Assembly (NCBI GenBank): GCA_047972265.1
Contig: JBKEAM010000094.1
Span: 1 to 34,144 of the forward strand
Direction: 5' to 3'
From: JAAYCI01 sp047972265
Lineage (GTDB): Bacteria; Bacillota; Clostridia; Oscillospirales; Ruminococcaceae
DNA: 34,144 bases
Positions 8,200 through 16,115 of this stretch are shown piece after piece (within the stretch, counting starts at the first letter, position 1; each line of letters starts with the position of its first letter). The position numbers and the translations under genes are program-made. The notes beneath the pieces were generated by a model. The model ran no database searches and had not been told where the DNA came from. It worked only from the letters and a program-made list of their open reading frames with translations.

Positions 8200-9384
8200 T
8201 TACGCCGATACTGTCTCCATCAAAACTGCCTGTTTGTCTTTAATTTCTACCATTTTGCCTTCGTGTACAAAAGAGTTTGTGTCATCGCAGCTTAAGGTGC
8301 CTACTATACCCTGCAAGCCGTCTACCTCTGTCAATGCTTTTTGAATGGCAACGGGGTCTGCCGAGCCAGCGCGTTCAATTGCATCTACCATTGCCAAACC
8401 GGCGCCGTACCATGCTGCTGCAAACATTTCGGGCTGTACGCCGTACTCTGCTTCAAACTTCTGCTGAAACTCCACAACATAATCTTCGGTGCTGGAGGGT
8501 ACATAATCTGTTACTGCAAACCAGCCTTCCAGCCATTCGGTTTCGCACAAATCGGTAACCTGGGCCAGTGTTGGGGTTGGGCAGGCCACTACCTTCATGC
8601 CAAGGTCCAGCTCATAAATCTGGCGGGCCAGCACTACGGTTTCAGCAGCATGCGCCCACAAAAAGATGGTGTCGCAGCCAGCTTGTTTTGCTTTGAGCAA
8701 TTGGGCGGTCATGTCTTTATCGCCAGAGTTATGACCTTCGGCAATATAAGAGATGCCATTCTCATCAAAATATGCCTGTGCAGTTGTTTGGCCGCCTGTG
8801 CCATATTCGTTATTGTTGTACATAATGGCTACGTTTTTGGCTCCCAGTTGTTCGGTGGCATAAGCAGCAGCTACGCGTGCCATAATTGTGTCGGACGCAC
8901 GGCACATAAACATATACTCATTGCCTACTTTTGCCAGTGACGGGCTGGTGCCGCCAGTAATAAAGGGTATTTTTGCTTCTCCCATCATCTGCTGTACTGC
9001 CATTGCATTTGTGCTTTCGTGGGGGCCAAAAACAGCCACAACACCCGACGATAAAAGTTTATTTGCCACGTTAATTGCCTGTGTTTGGTCTGCCTGATTG
9101 TCCTCAACAATCAGTTTTAGCTGGCGGCCGCCAAGTACACCGCCGTTTGCGTTGGTCTCTTTTACAACCAGTTCAAGTGCTTGCTTTACACGCTCGCCGT
9201 CCAGCGGGGTTGCGCCGGTAAGCTGAATAGAAGCCCCCAATACAACATCTTCGCCTGTGGCTGCAGTGCTTGTGCCTGTGCTGCCGGTACTATTACCAGC
9301 GGAAGAGGATGCGGCGCCTGCCTGGCAGGCAACAAGGGCAAAGGCCAAAACAAAAGAAAGTACACTCGCCACTAACCGTTTCAT
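8200..9384 (-). CDS. livK: substrate-binding lipoprotein of Liv-type ABC importer
   Basis: A 394-residue protein with a lipoprotein signal peptide: MKRLV, a hydrophobic stretch, then the lipobox LVAC with Cys20 as the lipidated residue. A Ala/Ser/Thr/Gly-rich linker (21-43) follows. The remainder is a two-lobe periplasmic-binding domain of the Peripla_BP_6 type (LGASIQLTG, GVVAVFGPHESTNAMAV, TGGTSPSLA, IMYNNNEYGTGG). It is anchored outside the membrane and captures the ligand for LivHMGF. AAGGAGG precedes the ATG. The gene has its own promoter and a candidate operator at 9431-9459. The family binds amino acids, amides and small organic acids, and the ligand here is unknown. Confidence 0.93.
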   Translation of the reverse strand: MKRLVASVLSFVLAFALVACQAGAASSSAGNSTGSTGTSTAATGEDVVLGASIQLTGATPLDGERVKQALELVVKETNANGGVLGGRQLKLIVEDNQADQTQAINVANKLLSSGVVAVFGPHESTNAMAVQQMMGEAKIPFITGGTSPSLAKVGNEYMFMCRASDTIMARVAAAYATEQLGAKNVAIMYNNNEYGTGGQTTAQAYFDENGISYIAEGHNSGDKDMTAQLLKAKQAGCDTIFLWAHAAETVVLARQIYELDLGMKVVACPTPTLAQVTDLCETEWLEGWFAVTDYVPSSTEDYVVEFQQKFEAEYGVQPEMFAAAWYGAGLAMVDAIERAGSADPVAIQKALTEVDGLQGIVGTLSCDDTNSFVHEGKMVEIKDKQAVLMETVSA

Positions 9385-9430
9385 CTTAAATATCCTCCTT
9401 ATTTTTTCTTACAGATAATTGGGTTGCAAT

Positions 9431-9459
9431 ATTAAAAATTGGTCTGTTTGTCATACCAA
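9431..9459 (-). promoter_or_regulatory. livK promoter overlapped by FadR-like operator
   Basis: On the minus strand, TTGGTA (9454-9459) and TTTAAT (9431-9436) are 17 bp apart and could be the -35 and -10 boxes. The -35 box is part of TTGGT-ATG-ACAAA (9447-9459), which fits the FadR-subfamily half-site rule GT-N3-AC. A second ACCAA arm (plus-strand TTGGT at 9439-9443) follows. Binding here would block RNA polymerase. Confidence 0.6.
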
Positions 9460-9483
9460 TTTTTTAAAAAAGAAAACAAAAAA

Positions 9484-9520
9484 CCACATAAATTCTACAA
9501 TTTATTATCTCAAACGTGGT
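9484..9520 (-). terminator. terminator after the GntR-family regulator gene
   Basis: In transcript order, ACCAC (9516-9520) and GTGGT (9484-9488) enclose a second stem made of ATAAATT, loop GTAG and AATTTAT. A run TTTTTTGTTTTCTTTTTT follows. This ends the regulator transcript before the livK promoter. The stem is AT-rich, so termination may be partial. Confidence 0.65.
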
Positions 9521-9553
9521 AAAAAAAATATATTTTTTTGTATATTTTGTACT

Positions 9554-10252
9554 CTATTTCATGTTCATAATTACTTTTGCACGTTGATACGCACGGCGCA
9601 GGTGAGATTTCATTAGGCGTGCCGCAAAAGCCGCATCCTGATCTTTAATTGCTTCCAGCATTTTTTGATGCTCGTAGTATATGTCATATGAGTTAACCTG
9701 GGCGTTCGCAAGCTCAATCGAAGAATCAAAAAGCTCTGCGCAAAGGGTTAATATACTTAAAAGCGCTCTGTTTCCAGCCGCCTCTGCAATAATACGGTGA
9801 AAGCGATTGTCGTTTACAAGCACCTTGTCACCACGTTCAATATCCTTTTTAATCTTCTCCAGCGTGTCTTCCAGCGCCAGTAAATGCTCTTCGGTACGGC
9901 TTTTGGCCGCCATACGTATTGTGTATGTTTCTAAAAGCATACGCACTTCAAACATATCTAAAATAAAGCTCATGTCAGCATGGAAAGCCCCAACAACATT
10001 GGAAAAAGCTCTGTCTAAACGAAGCGATTTTACATAAGTACCATCACCTACCCGAGACTCCACCATGCCAATCAATTCCATGGCACGCAGTGCTTCCCGT
10101 ATAGATGTTCGGCTTACGCCCATTACCTCAGTTAATTCCCGTTCTGTCGGTAATTTATCCCCGCTTTTTAATTCACCGCTTTCAATCTTGCGAGAAAACT
10201 GGTCTACGATATCTTCGTATACTTTTCTCTTTTTCACTTTTTCCATTTGCAT
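9554..10252 (-). CDS. FadR-subfamily GntR transcriptional regulator
   Basis: A 232-residue regulator. The N-terminal winged helix-turn-helix (about 5-75) contains SGDKLPTERELTEVMGVSRTSIREALRAME, shown here only as the subsegments LPTERELTEVMGVS and SIREALRAMEL. The C-terminal helical FCD domain has the metal-site pattern DNRFH (Asp-x3-His), then His in YYEHQKML and His in KSHLRRA. FCD regulators of this kind bind small carboxylates at the metal and release DNA. I prefer the ATG at 10252, with AAGGGG nine bases upstream, over an in-frame TTG at 10276. It is transcribed in the same direction as the transporter and enzyme genes and most likely controls them and itself. Confidence 0.9.
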   Translation of the reverse strand: MQMEKVKKRKVYEDIVDQFSRKIESGELKSGDKLPTERELTEVMGVSRTSIREALRAMELIGMVESRVGDGTYVKSLRLDRAFSNVVGAFHADMSFILDMFEVRMLLETYTIRMAAKSRTEEHLLALEDTLEKIKKDIERGDKVLVNDNRFHRIIAEAAGNRALLSILTLCAELFDSSIELANAQVNSYDIYYEHQKMLEAIKDQDAAFAARLMKSHLRRAYQRAKVIMNMK

Positions 10253-10278
10253 ATTTTTATTCCCCTTGTTTTTCAAAC

Positions 10279-10317
10279 TTGGTCATACAAAGTATATCAA
10301 ATTGGTACGACCAAGTT
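10279..10317. promoter_or_regulatory. tandem FadR-like operators at the regulator promoter
   Basis: TTGGT-ACG-ACCAA (10302-10314), flanked by AA and GTT, fits the FadR/PdhR/LldR subfamily pattern TNGT-N3-ACNA. A second, imperfect site TTGGT-CAT-ACAAA lies at 10279-10291. The outer arms also form an inverted repeat (10276-10284 with 10309-10317). Both sites lie just downstream of the -10 box, covering the expected transcription start and leader. This is an autorepression arrangement. Confidence 0.72.
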
Positions 10318-10326
10318 CTAGGCGTA

Positions 10327-10356
10327 AGTATATCATGCGGATTTTTAATGTGTCAA
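10327..10356 (-). promoter_or_regulatory. sigma-A promoter of the regulator gene
   Basis: On the minus strand, a perfect TTGACA (10351-10356) and TATACT (10327-10332) are separated by 18 bp. The start of transcription is expected near 10320, within reach of the adjacent operators. The leader to the ATG at 10252 would be about 70 bases. Confidence 0.8.
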
Positions 10357-10632
10357 TAGTATTTCTATATTCAAGTGTAATTTTGTATACTTTGCCATTT
10401 ACCACATTAATAATTCTCTCATTCGCACAACTATATTTTATATGCTAAAAATTATTCTGTTTCAAAAATATACTTTTTATCGTATTTTATACAATAAATC
10501 ATTTTCTTTCGTCCAAAAATATTTATCATTAATAAATAAACACTGCTGTATCAATACAATAATATTTATGCATGGCTAAATTCAGTAAAATAATTTCCCT
10601 ACCCCACTAATATTGCCTTTATCTACGTTTTA

Positions 10633-10870
10633 TTATTCTAAATAACACACAAATACCGTATCATCAGGTGTAAATATTTTTTTATTATAGTTATCTATTC
10701 TGCACAAATAACAACAAACTCCAATGTACCTTCTATATTCAGTTTTTAAAACTTTTCCACCTATGTTCGCTTGGCAAATCAATTTCAAATACACCCTTAT
10801 AGCTAATGCAGTAATTTATTTCAGCCAATGTCCCCTGCCATATGTTCCTTTTGTTATACCAAGTTAGCAT
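10633..10870 (-). pseudogene. broken small reading frame of unknown function
   Basis: An ATG frame begins at 10870 (MLTWYNKRNIWQ) and stops after 43 codons at 10739-10741. Directly at the A5 run (plus-strand T5, 10743-10747) the +1 frame continues for about 35 codons, ending IFTPDDTVFVCYLE at 10633-10635. Removing one A from the run would join them into a 78-residue protein with normal-looking composition. I see no clear ribosome-binding site and do not recognise the family. It could be a decayed gene or an open stretch by chance. Confidence 0.3.
10850..10862. promoter_or_regulatory. isolated operator-like site in the spacer
   Basis: On the minus strand, AAC precedes TTGGT-ATA-ACAAA. This equals the livK site apart from one central base, which is free in the consensus. 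It falls near the start of the broken frame, about 550 bp from the regulator's own operators. It may be a remote regulator site, a relic promoter or chance. Confidence 0.3.
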
Positions 10871-11018
10871 CAACTAATACAAAAATAAAATGTATTCTTT
10901 CCATTTTGCAAAACATCATCTCCCCTATTTCTAACAAGCCGTATATCAAAATCCCTTGTTGCTTTATCAAACATCCCAAATGCGTTCTTCTTTTTACAAA
11001 ATTTTCCAATATCAAGAA

Positions 11019-11042
11019 AAAACCTATCGTACAATAGGTTTT
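11019..11042. terminator. second terminator-like hairpin after ppk
   Basis: AAAACCTAT (11019-11027) pairs with ATAGGTTTT (11034-11042) across a six-base loop. On the minus strand the stem runs into TTTTTTCTTG, and on the plus strand into TATATATTTTATTTTT. It could act in either direction. It is a weak AT-rich stem about 90 bp beyond the main ppk terminator. Confidence 0.45.
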
Positions 11043-11128
11043 ATATATTTTATTTTTCATGCCTGTAAGATAAATTTATGCCCACTATCATTACTTATCT
11101 CTATGTTTTATCACAAACAGCCCACCAC

Positions 11129-11170
11129 AAAAAATCCCTGCTTGTATTAAACAACAAGCAGGGATTTTTT
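11129..11170 (-). terminator. strong intrinsic terminator of ppk
   Basis: A 17-base stem (11129-11145 with 11154-11170) with an eight-base loop has the core TCCCTGCTTGT/ACAAGCAGGGA. It is flanked by A6 and T6, so it can work in both directions. It lies about 30 bp after the ppk stop codon and ends that operon. Confidence 0.9.
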
Positions 11171-11200
11171 GTTATCTTTATTTTTACCTTTTAAGCAAAG

Positions 11201-13417
11201 CTATTTCTTTTCTTTTTTTACTATTTTACCAATGGCCCTGCGCACTTTACCCAGCAAGCCGTTTTCTTTTGGTGGTTCTGCCGTAATTTCAAGCTCAAGC
11301 AGGTTTTGTCTTGTCTGTTGTCCATCAGGCACACGGCATCTTAAATGTGTTTGTGGCACCCTTTTTTGAAGGTATGGGTACATCAGCATCTGGCTGTCTA
11401 CCGGTGCATCTCCCTTTACATGCTCTATTTTTTTATAGCTGCCGTCCGGCTGCATTTCTTTGGCATTTGCTGTATCCTGCCACTGCAAATCCAATATATC
11501 ACACAAGGTTTGCTGCAATACAGGGTCGTCTATCCGCACCCCTATTTCAACACGGCGTTCGGTATTTCGGGTTAAAAAATCTCCCGAAGCAATATAAATC
11601 CTTAGGCGTTCTCCCTCGCCAAAGGCATAAATGCGAGAATGCTCTAAATAACGTCCCACAATGCTGCGCACCGTAACATTTTCTGTAAGGCCGGGTAGCC
11701 CTGCCTGCAAACAGCATATTCCCCTTACTATCATATGTACCTGTACCCCAGCCACAGAGGCATCGCTAAGAATTTGTATAATCTCTCTATCAGATATCGA
11801 GTTGCATTTAATGGTAATGCGGGCGTTGCCGCCGCTTTTTTGGTATTCAATTTCATTTTCCATCTCCTGCAACAAAACCGACTTAAACCGCAAAGGTGCA
11901 GCAATCAGCACCTCTACATTCTCTGTAAGCTGCTCCAGTGCAAGATTTGTAAAAACCTCTGCAACCTCTTCACCTATTTTTTTGTTGGCCGTAACAAAAG
12001 AAAGGTCGGTGTATAGTTCACTTGTTTTTTCGTTATAGTTGCCGGTACCAATTTGAGAAATATAAGAATACCCCGCGTCTGTTTTGCGTGTTATTAAGGT
12101 TAATTTCGAGTGCACCTTATAATCAGTAAAGCCATAAATAACCGTACACCCGGCATTTTCCAATGCACGAGACCAGTTAATGTTATTTTGCTCGTCAAAA
12201 CGTGCACGAAGCTCTACAATGGTAACCACTTCTTTATTGTGCTCGGCAGCATTAATCAAGGCTTCTATTATTTTAGATTCACTTGCCACACGGTACAACG
12301 TCATTTTAATAGATACAACTTCTGGGTCTACCGCCGCCTCATTTAACATTTGGATAAATGGCCGGATATTTTGATACGGAAAACACAATAACTCATCCCG
12401 TTTTTGCACCTCGGTATAAAGGCTAAAATCCTCTTCCGGCAAAACAGGTTTTACTTCGGGATAAAAAAGATCCGGCACATTTTGCGCGCGCAATCTTGCG
12501 CCCAACTTTCTTAAAAAAGAAAGTTCTACCGGTGTTTTTTGCACAACACATTGCTCTGCCGGCAAAAGAAGCTTTTCCTGCAAAAACGCCTGCACAGCAG
12601 CACCGTTCTCCCCATATACCTGCACCCGCACGGCAGCAAGCTTGCGCCTCTTTTTTAACAATTCTCCCATTACAACGCGGTAATCAATATCATGGTCAAA
12701 CATGCCCTCTTCTACGTTAATATCCGCATTGCGGGTAACCCTAAAAACGCATGCCTCTTGAGGGGCAAGCTTGCCAAAAATAAGTTCAATAAAGTGCAGC
12801 AGTAATTCTTCTACCAGTGCAAACTGCGTACCCTCCTGCCCCGGCACAAACAATACTCTATCAAACTGCGAGCTAACCGGAACAAGCCCAAACATGGATT
12901 TTTCAGACTTATTGTCCTTCAAAAGCGCACCAATATAAATATCCTGATTACGCAAAAACGGAAAAGGATGCCGCTTATCCACAATTTGGGGAGAAAGCAC
13001 AGGATATAACTCATGCAAAAAGTATTTTTTCCAAAATTGATCTTCTTCCGGTGTAAGAGCGTCAAAATCTACCTTAAAAAGCCCCTGCTTACCCAGCGCC
13101 GTGTACAATTTGCTTACCGATTTATCGCACTGTGCCTGCAAATTTAAAACAGCGGGCATGATGGCCGTAAGCTGCTGCTTCGGCGTCATGCCCGTTTTAT
13201 TTTCTTTCTTATCCGATTTAAGCAGGGTTTGGTCGTATAAAGACCCCACACGTATCATAAAAAACTCATCTAAATTGCTGGAATAAATAGAGGCAAAGCC
13301 CAGCCTCTCCCCAAGGGGCACCTGCTTTTCAGACGACAAATCCAACACACGCCGGTTAAACTCCAACCAGCTTAACTCTCGGTTTATAAAAATATCCTGC
13401 TTTTTGTCGGAAGCCAT
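11201..13417 (-). CDS. ppk1: polyphosphate kinase 1
   Basis: A 738-residue PPK1, which builds polyphosphate from ATP at the membrane and in cytosol. The N-terminus has the typical FINRELSWLEFNRRVLDL. Further on are SNLDEFFMIRV, the catalytic phosphohistidine in YKVHSKLTLI, the second conserved stretch IASGDFLTRNTERRVE, and TGNYNEKT just after the first. I place the start at 13417 (MASDKK), five bases behind AAGGAGG; the frame opens 16 codons earlier without a ribosome-binding site. The C-terminal tail is rich in Lys (VRRAIGKIVKKEKK). It is the last gene of a run that begins with lspA, separated from the ComEA-like gene by 37 bp. Confidence 0.95.
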   Translation of the reverse strand: MASDKKQDIFINRELSWLEFNRRVLDLSSEKQVPLGERLGFASIYSSNLDEFFMIRVGSLYDQTLLKSDKKENKTGMTPKQQLTAIMPAVLNLQAQCDKSVSKLYTALGKQGLFKVDFDALTPEEDQFWKKYFLHELYPVLSPQIVDKRHPFPFLRNQDIYIGALLKDNKSEKSMFGLVPVSSQFDRVLFVPGQEGTQFALVEELLLHFIELIFGKLAPQEACVFRVTRNADINVEEGMFDHDIDYRVVMGELLKKRRKLAAVRVQVYGENGAAVQAFLQEKLLLPAEQCVVQKTPVELSFLRKLGARLRAQNVPDLFYPEVKPVLPEEDFSLYTEVQKRDELLCFPYQNIRPFIQMLNEAAVDPEVVSIKMTLYRVASESKIIEALINAAEHNKEVVTIVELRARFDEQNNINWSRALENAGCTVIYGFTDYKVHSKLTLITRKTDAGYSYISQIGTGNYNEKTSELYTDLSFVTANKKIGEEVAEVFTNLALEQLTENVEVLIAAPLRFKSVLLQEMENEIEYQKSGGNARITIKCNSISDREIIQILSDASVAGVQVHMIVRGICCLQAGLPGLTENVTVRSIVGRYLEHSRIYAFGEGERLRIYIASGDFLTRNTERRVEIGVRIDDPVLQQTLCDILDLQWQDTANAKEMQPDGSYKKIEHVKGDAPVDSQMLMYPYLQKRVPQTHLRCRVPDGQQTRQNLLELEITAEPPKENGLLGKVRRAIGKIVKKEKK

Positions 13418-13454
13418 CTTTTCCTCCTTAGGCTTTGCACAACATCTGTAAGGG

Positions 13455-13826
13455 CTACTCTTCAATGCTTATCAGGTCTTTTATATCCTCAAATATACCC
13501 ATGCCTATTCCATCCACATTCATCAGCTCTTCGGTATTTAAAAATGCACCATGCTGCTGCCTGTAACTTACAATTGCCTCTGCGCGTTTTTCTCCTATAG
13601 CCGGAAGTACCATTAATTCCTGTACTGTGGCTGTATTTATGTTTACAACATCTTTGGTATGGGTAAAAAAAGCTGTATTTTCTGCCGGGGTAATATTTTG
13701 CCAAAGTGGCGGATATGAGAACAAAGAAATCCCAAACAATATAACAGCCGCAACAAGTGTTACCAAAACAACATGTTTTATAGCGCCTTTTGTCACATTT
13801 GGCATTTCAGCTTTCTCCACACTCAT
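13455..13826 (-). CDS. ComEA-like membrane-anchored helix-hairpin-helix protein
   Basis: A 123-residue protein with one N-terminal membrane segment (about 18-38, HVVLVTLVAAVILFGISLF) and a C-terminal double helix-hairpin-helix domain. That domain is recognised by VNINTATVQELMVLPAIGEK (about 60-79) and NVDGIGMGIFEDIKDLI. ComEA proteins bind double-stranded DNA outside the cell during transformation. This copy lacks the long N-terminal part of Bacillus ComEA and stands without comEC. Competence is therefore not proven, and a general DNA-binding role is possible. Its ATG overlaps the stop of the phosphatase gene (ATGA). Confidence 0.85.
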   Translation of the reverse strand: MSVEKAEMPNVTKGAIKHVVLVTLVAAVILFGISLFSYPPLWQNITPAENTAFFTHTKDVVNINTATVQELMVLPAIGEKRAEAIVSYRQQHGAFLNTEELMNVDGIGMGIFEDIKDLISIEE

Positions 13827-14641
13827 CCAAAACGCTTTATAAGCTTATACAAAAACTGCCCAACGCCCGAATGCTCACACGTTGCGGTTACTTCGTTTGC
13901 AAGGCGCTTAATCTCCACCGGGGCGTTGCCCATCGCAACCGAATACCCACCCTTTTTCATCATATCCACATCGTTGTAATAATCGCCAATTACGTAACTA
14001 TTTTCAACGCTTACTCCAACCATTTCACACACGGTCTGAATCAGGTTGCCTTTTGTAGCACCTAAGGGCATCATTTCAAGATAATGCTTATCTGTCATTA
14101 CAAAGTACATGCCGGGATATTCCTGGCGAGAAACATAATCCTCAATCTCTTCCAAAAGCGAAGGTGCACCCGCAAACAACACCTTATTCCAGTTGTCAGG
14201 CAAGTCTTCCTCCGGGCAATGGTGTATCGTCATGTATTCATCACTATACAGTTGCAATCCCTCTTGGCTGGGGCGTATCTGGTAAATAGTGCCGCCTCTG
14301 CTCATCAAGGTTACCCCCACTTCCGGAAAAAGCTCCATCACCTCTCGCATTGCGCGGTGCCCCGCCGTAAAAGGCAAAAACAGGTTTTTTTTAATTTCTT
14401 CCTCTTCAAAATCGTACACAATGCTGCCACCCGCTGTTATTGAGGGAGAAAGGTACTCTGCCAATACTCGGTAGCGCGCCACCGAGTCAGGCATTCTGCC
14501 GGTAGCCACCGCAAAATGGCCCCCCAGCATGGTAAACAGGCGTATGGTTTCAAGGTTGGCTGTAGATAACTTTTTATTGCTATCCAGCAAGGTGCCGTCC
14601 ATGTCAGACAATACCAGTATATCTTTTAAAGACTGAATCAT
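13823..14641 (-). CDS. HAD-superfamily Cof-type phosphatase
   Basis: A 272-residue cytosolic phosphatase of the Cof/IIB subfamily. The nucleophile and general acid are Asp13 and Asp15 in LSDMDGTLLDSN. The last motif is GDYYNDVDMMKKGGYSVAMGNA, seen in the order GDxxND then GYSVAMGNA, and the middle is an alpha/beta cap. Relatives dephosphorylate sugar phosphates, FMN or pyridoxal phosphate, so the substrate is not predictable. The start ATG overlaps the rluD stop. Confidence 0.9.
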   Translation of the reverse strand: MIQSLKDILVLSDMDGTLLDSNKKLSTANLETIRLFTMLGGHFAVATGRMPDSVARYRVLAEYLSPSITAGGSIVYDFEEEEIKKNLFLPFTAGHRAMREVMELFPEVGVTLMSRGGTIYQIRPSQEGLQLYSDEYMTIHHCPEEDLPDNWNKVLFAGAPSLLEEIEDYVSRQEYPGMYFVMTDKHYLEMMPLGATKGNLIQTVCEMVGVSVENSYVIGDYYNDVDMMKKGGYSVAMGNAPVEIKRLANEVTATCEHSGVGQFLYKLIKRFG

Positions 14642-15576
14642 ATACCTGTATCCCTTTCCAGCCGTTCCAGAAACGCCTTAAAATAAGCGGGCAGCTCGCT
14701 GTCAAACTCCATATGCTTCCCCAAAACAGGGTGCACAAAACCAAGGGTTTTTGCATGCAAACACTGCCCCTGCAGCCCGTATTTGTTTTTTACTGGGCCG
14801 TACACAGCATCACCGGCTAAGGGATGCCCAATCTTTTTCATATGCACCCTTATCTGATGGGTACGGCCGGTTTCAAGCTGCAAAGAAATATAAGAGTATC
14901 CCCTATATTCCTGTAAAACGGTATAGTGTGTTACGGCATTTTTACCGTGCGCAACATCTGCCGCCATTCTTTTGCGCTCGGCAGGGTCTCTGCCAATAGG
15001 CGCATCTATTATACCACTGCTGTGGGGCAAACGTCCTATGGCAACAGCATTGTAACACCGAGAAACAGAGTGGCAAGCAAACTGAGCCGCCAGCCCGTTA
15101 TGGGTTTCGTCGTCCTTCGCAACCACCAAAAGGCCACTTGTGTCTTTGTCGATACGGTGTACAATTCCCGGCCTTATTTCGCCGCCAATGCCCGAAAGCC
15201 GACCTTTGCAGTGGTACATCAATGCATTTACCAACGTACCATCCAAATTGCCTGCTGCTGGATGTACCACCATCCCCTTTGGCTTGTTAACAACAATCAA
15301 ATGGTCATCTTCGTACACAATATCTATAGGGATATCCTGGGCCGAAAGGTCAATATCCTTTGGCGGCGGAATTTCCACACTCAAAACATCGTCAATTTGC
15401 AACAGATATTTTTTAACCACTGCCTTTCCGTTTACCAAAACATGTCCCTGCGCAATCAAACTTTGCGCCATAGTACGGGTTAATGAAGAAGCCTCCGCCA
15501 CAAATTTATCCAAACGGATGCCTGCATCCTGCTGAGCAACCGTCAGCTCAATCTTCTGTTTTTGATTGATCTTCAA
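14638..15576 (-). CDS. rluD: RluD-type 23S rRNA pseudouridine synthase
   Basis: A 312-residue RluA-family pseudouridine synthase. An N-terminal S4 RNA-binding domain (about 20-70, GIRLDKFVAEA...VLVNGK) is followed by the catalytic domain with HRIDKDTSGLLVVAK. The nucleophilic Asp is residue 143, counted from the chosen start. The chosen start is a TTG with AAGGAG nine bases upstream; an ATG six codons earlier (15594) has no such site. The gene overlaps the end of lspA by 29 bp, the usual lspA-rluD arrangement. It probably modifies large-subunit rRNA helix 69; exact target by homology only. Confidence 0.9.
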   Translation of the reverse strand: MKINQKQKIELTVAQQDAGIRLDKFVAEASSLTRTMAQSLIAQGHVLVNGKAVVKKYLLQIDDVLSVEIPPPKDIDLSAQDIPIDIVYEDDHLIVVNKPKGMVVHPAAGNLDGTLVNALMYHCKGRLSGIGGEIRPGIVHRIDKDTSGLLVVAKDDETHNGLAAQFACHSVSRCYNAVAIGRLPHSSGIIDAPIGRDPAERKRMAADVAHGKNAVTHYTVLQEYRGYSYISLQLETGRTHQIRVHMKKIGHPLAGDAVYGPVKNKYGLQGQCLHAKTLGFVHPVLGKHMEFDSELPAYFKAFLERLERDTGI

Positions 15577-16060
15577 GCGGTGCTTCTCCTTCATCAGGCA
15601 ACTTTTTATGCTGATAAGCCTTTATCTCTGTATAAATGTATCCGGCCAAAAACAAAACCAACCCAACGGTTACAAATGTATCCGCCAAGTTAAAAACAGC
15701 AAAATTAACAAACACAAACTCAAAATAGTCTACCACATATCCGTTTAACACCCGGTCTATCCAGTTGCCTACACCACCGGCCAAAATAAGCACAAAACCA
15801 AAAAAAACAGCCTTATTTTTAGGGCGGTGTTTCCATAAAATATAGGCAATTGCCAAAAGCGCAACAGAGGTAGCAATAATTAAAAATATCTGTTTACCTG
15901 CCAAAAAGCTAAAGGCCGCACCATCATTTTGTATATAGCGCAAATTTAGTATGCCCGGTACCACCGGTATAATTTGATTAAGCTGCATGTTGGACACCAC
16001 CAAATACTTAACCAACTGATCCAATCCAACCATTGCGGCGCAAACCAAAAATATCCACAT
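15548..16060 (-). CDS. lspA: lipoprotein signal peptidase LspA
   Basis: A 170-residue aspartyl peptidase with four membrane helices that removes signal peptides from prolipoproteins, such as the LivK protein of this window. Family boxes are LDQLVKY (13-19), NDGAAFSF (45-52), GGVGNWIDR (95-103), VVDYFEF with catalytic Asp111, and FNLADTFVTVG with catalytic Asp127. The ATG has AAGGAG ten bases upstream. A perfect hairpin at 16085-16115 lies just before the ribosome-binding site. Confidence 0.96.
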   Translation of the reverse strand: MWIFLVCAAMVGLDQLVKYLVVSNMQLNQIIPVVPGILNLRYIQNDGAAFSFLAGKQIFLIIATSVALLAIAYILWKHRPKNKAVFFGFVLILAGGVGNWIDRVLNGYVVDYFEFVFVNFAVFNLADTFVTVGLVLFLAGYIYTEIKAYQHKKLPDEGEAPLEDQSKTED

Positions 16061-16084
16061 CCTAAAAAAAGCTCCTTATACCAA

Positions 16085-16115
16085 CCTGCGCAAAGCAAAC
16101 AATGCTTTGCGCAGG
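16085..16115. promoter_or_regulatory. perfect 13-bp hairpin before lspA
   Basis: The arms CCTGCGCAAAGCA (16085-16097) and 16103-16115 pair without mismatch across a five-base loop. No real U-run follows on either strand; on the minus strand TTGGTATAAGGAG comes next. It sits about 25 bases before the lspA start codon, close to its ribosome-binding site. It could be a terminator for divIVA without a good tract or a leader structure. Confidence 0.55.

Larger units (their letters stand above)
10357..11200. other. AT-rich, nearly gene-free spacer between ppk and the regulator
   Basis: This stretch has no intact gene that I can support. It holds a broken small reading frame (10633-10870), an operator-like site within it, and two terminator-like hairpins near its ppk end. 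The rest is AT-rich and I see no recognisable RNA, repeat or mobile element. Base composition is markedly more AT-rich than the flanking genes, which may mark decay or an old insertion. Confidence 0.6.

Noticed and set aside
4743..9384. Branched-chain amino acid uptake as the definite function of the Liv-type genes
   Set aside because: The family transports many ligands, and the linked enzymes act on organic acids and aldehydes. I keep the gene symbols for family only.
10854..11060. Minus-strand frame of 68 codons in the spacer
   Set aside because: It runs through the 11019-11042 hairpin, has no ribosome-binding site and lacks a recognisable motif.
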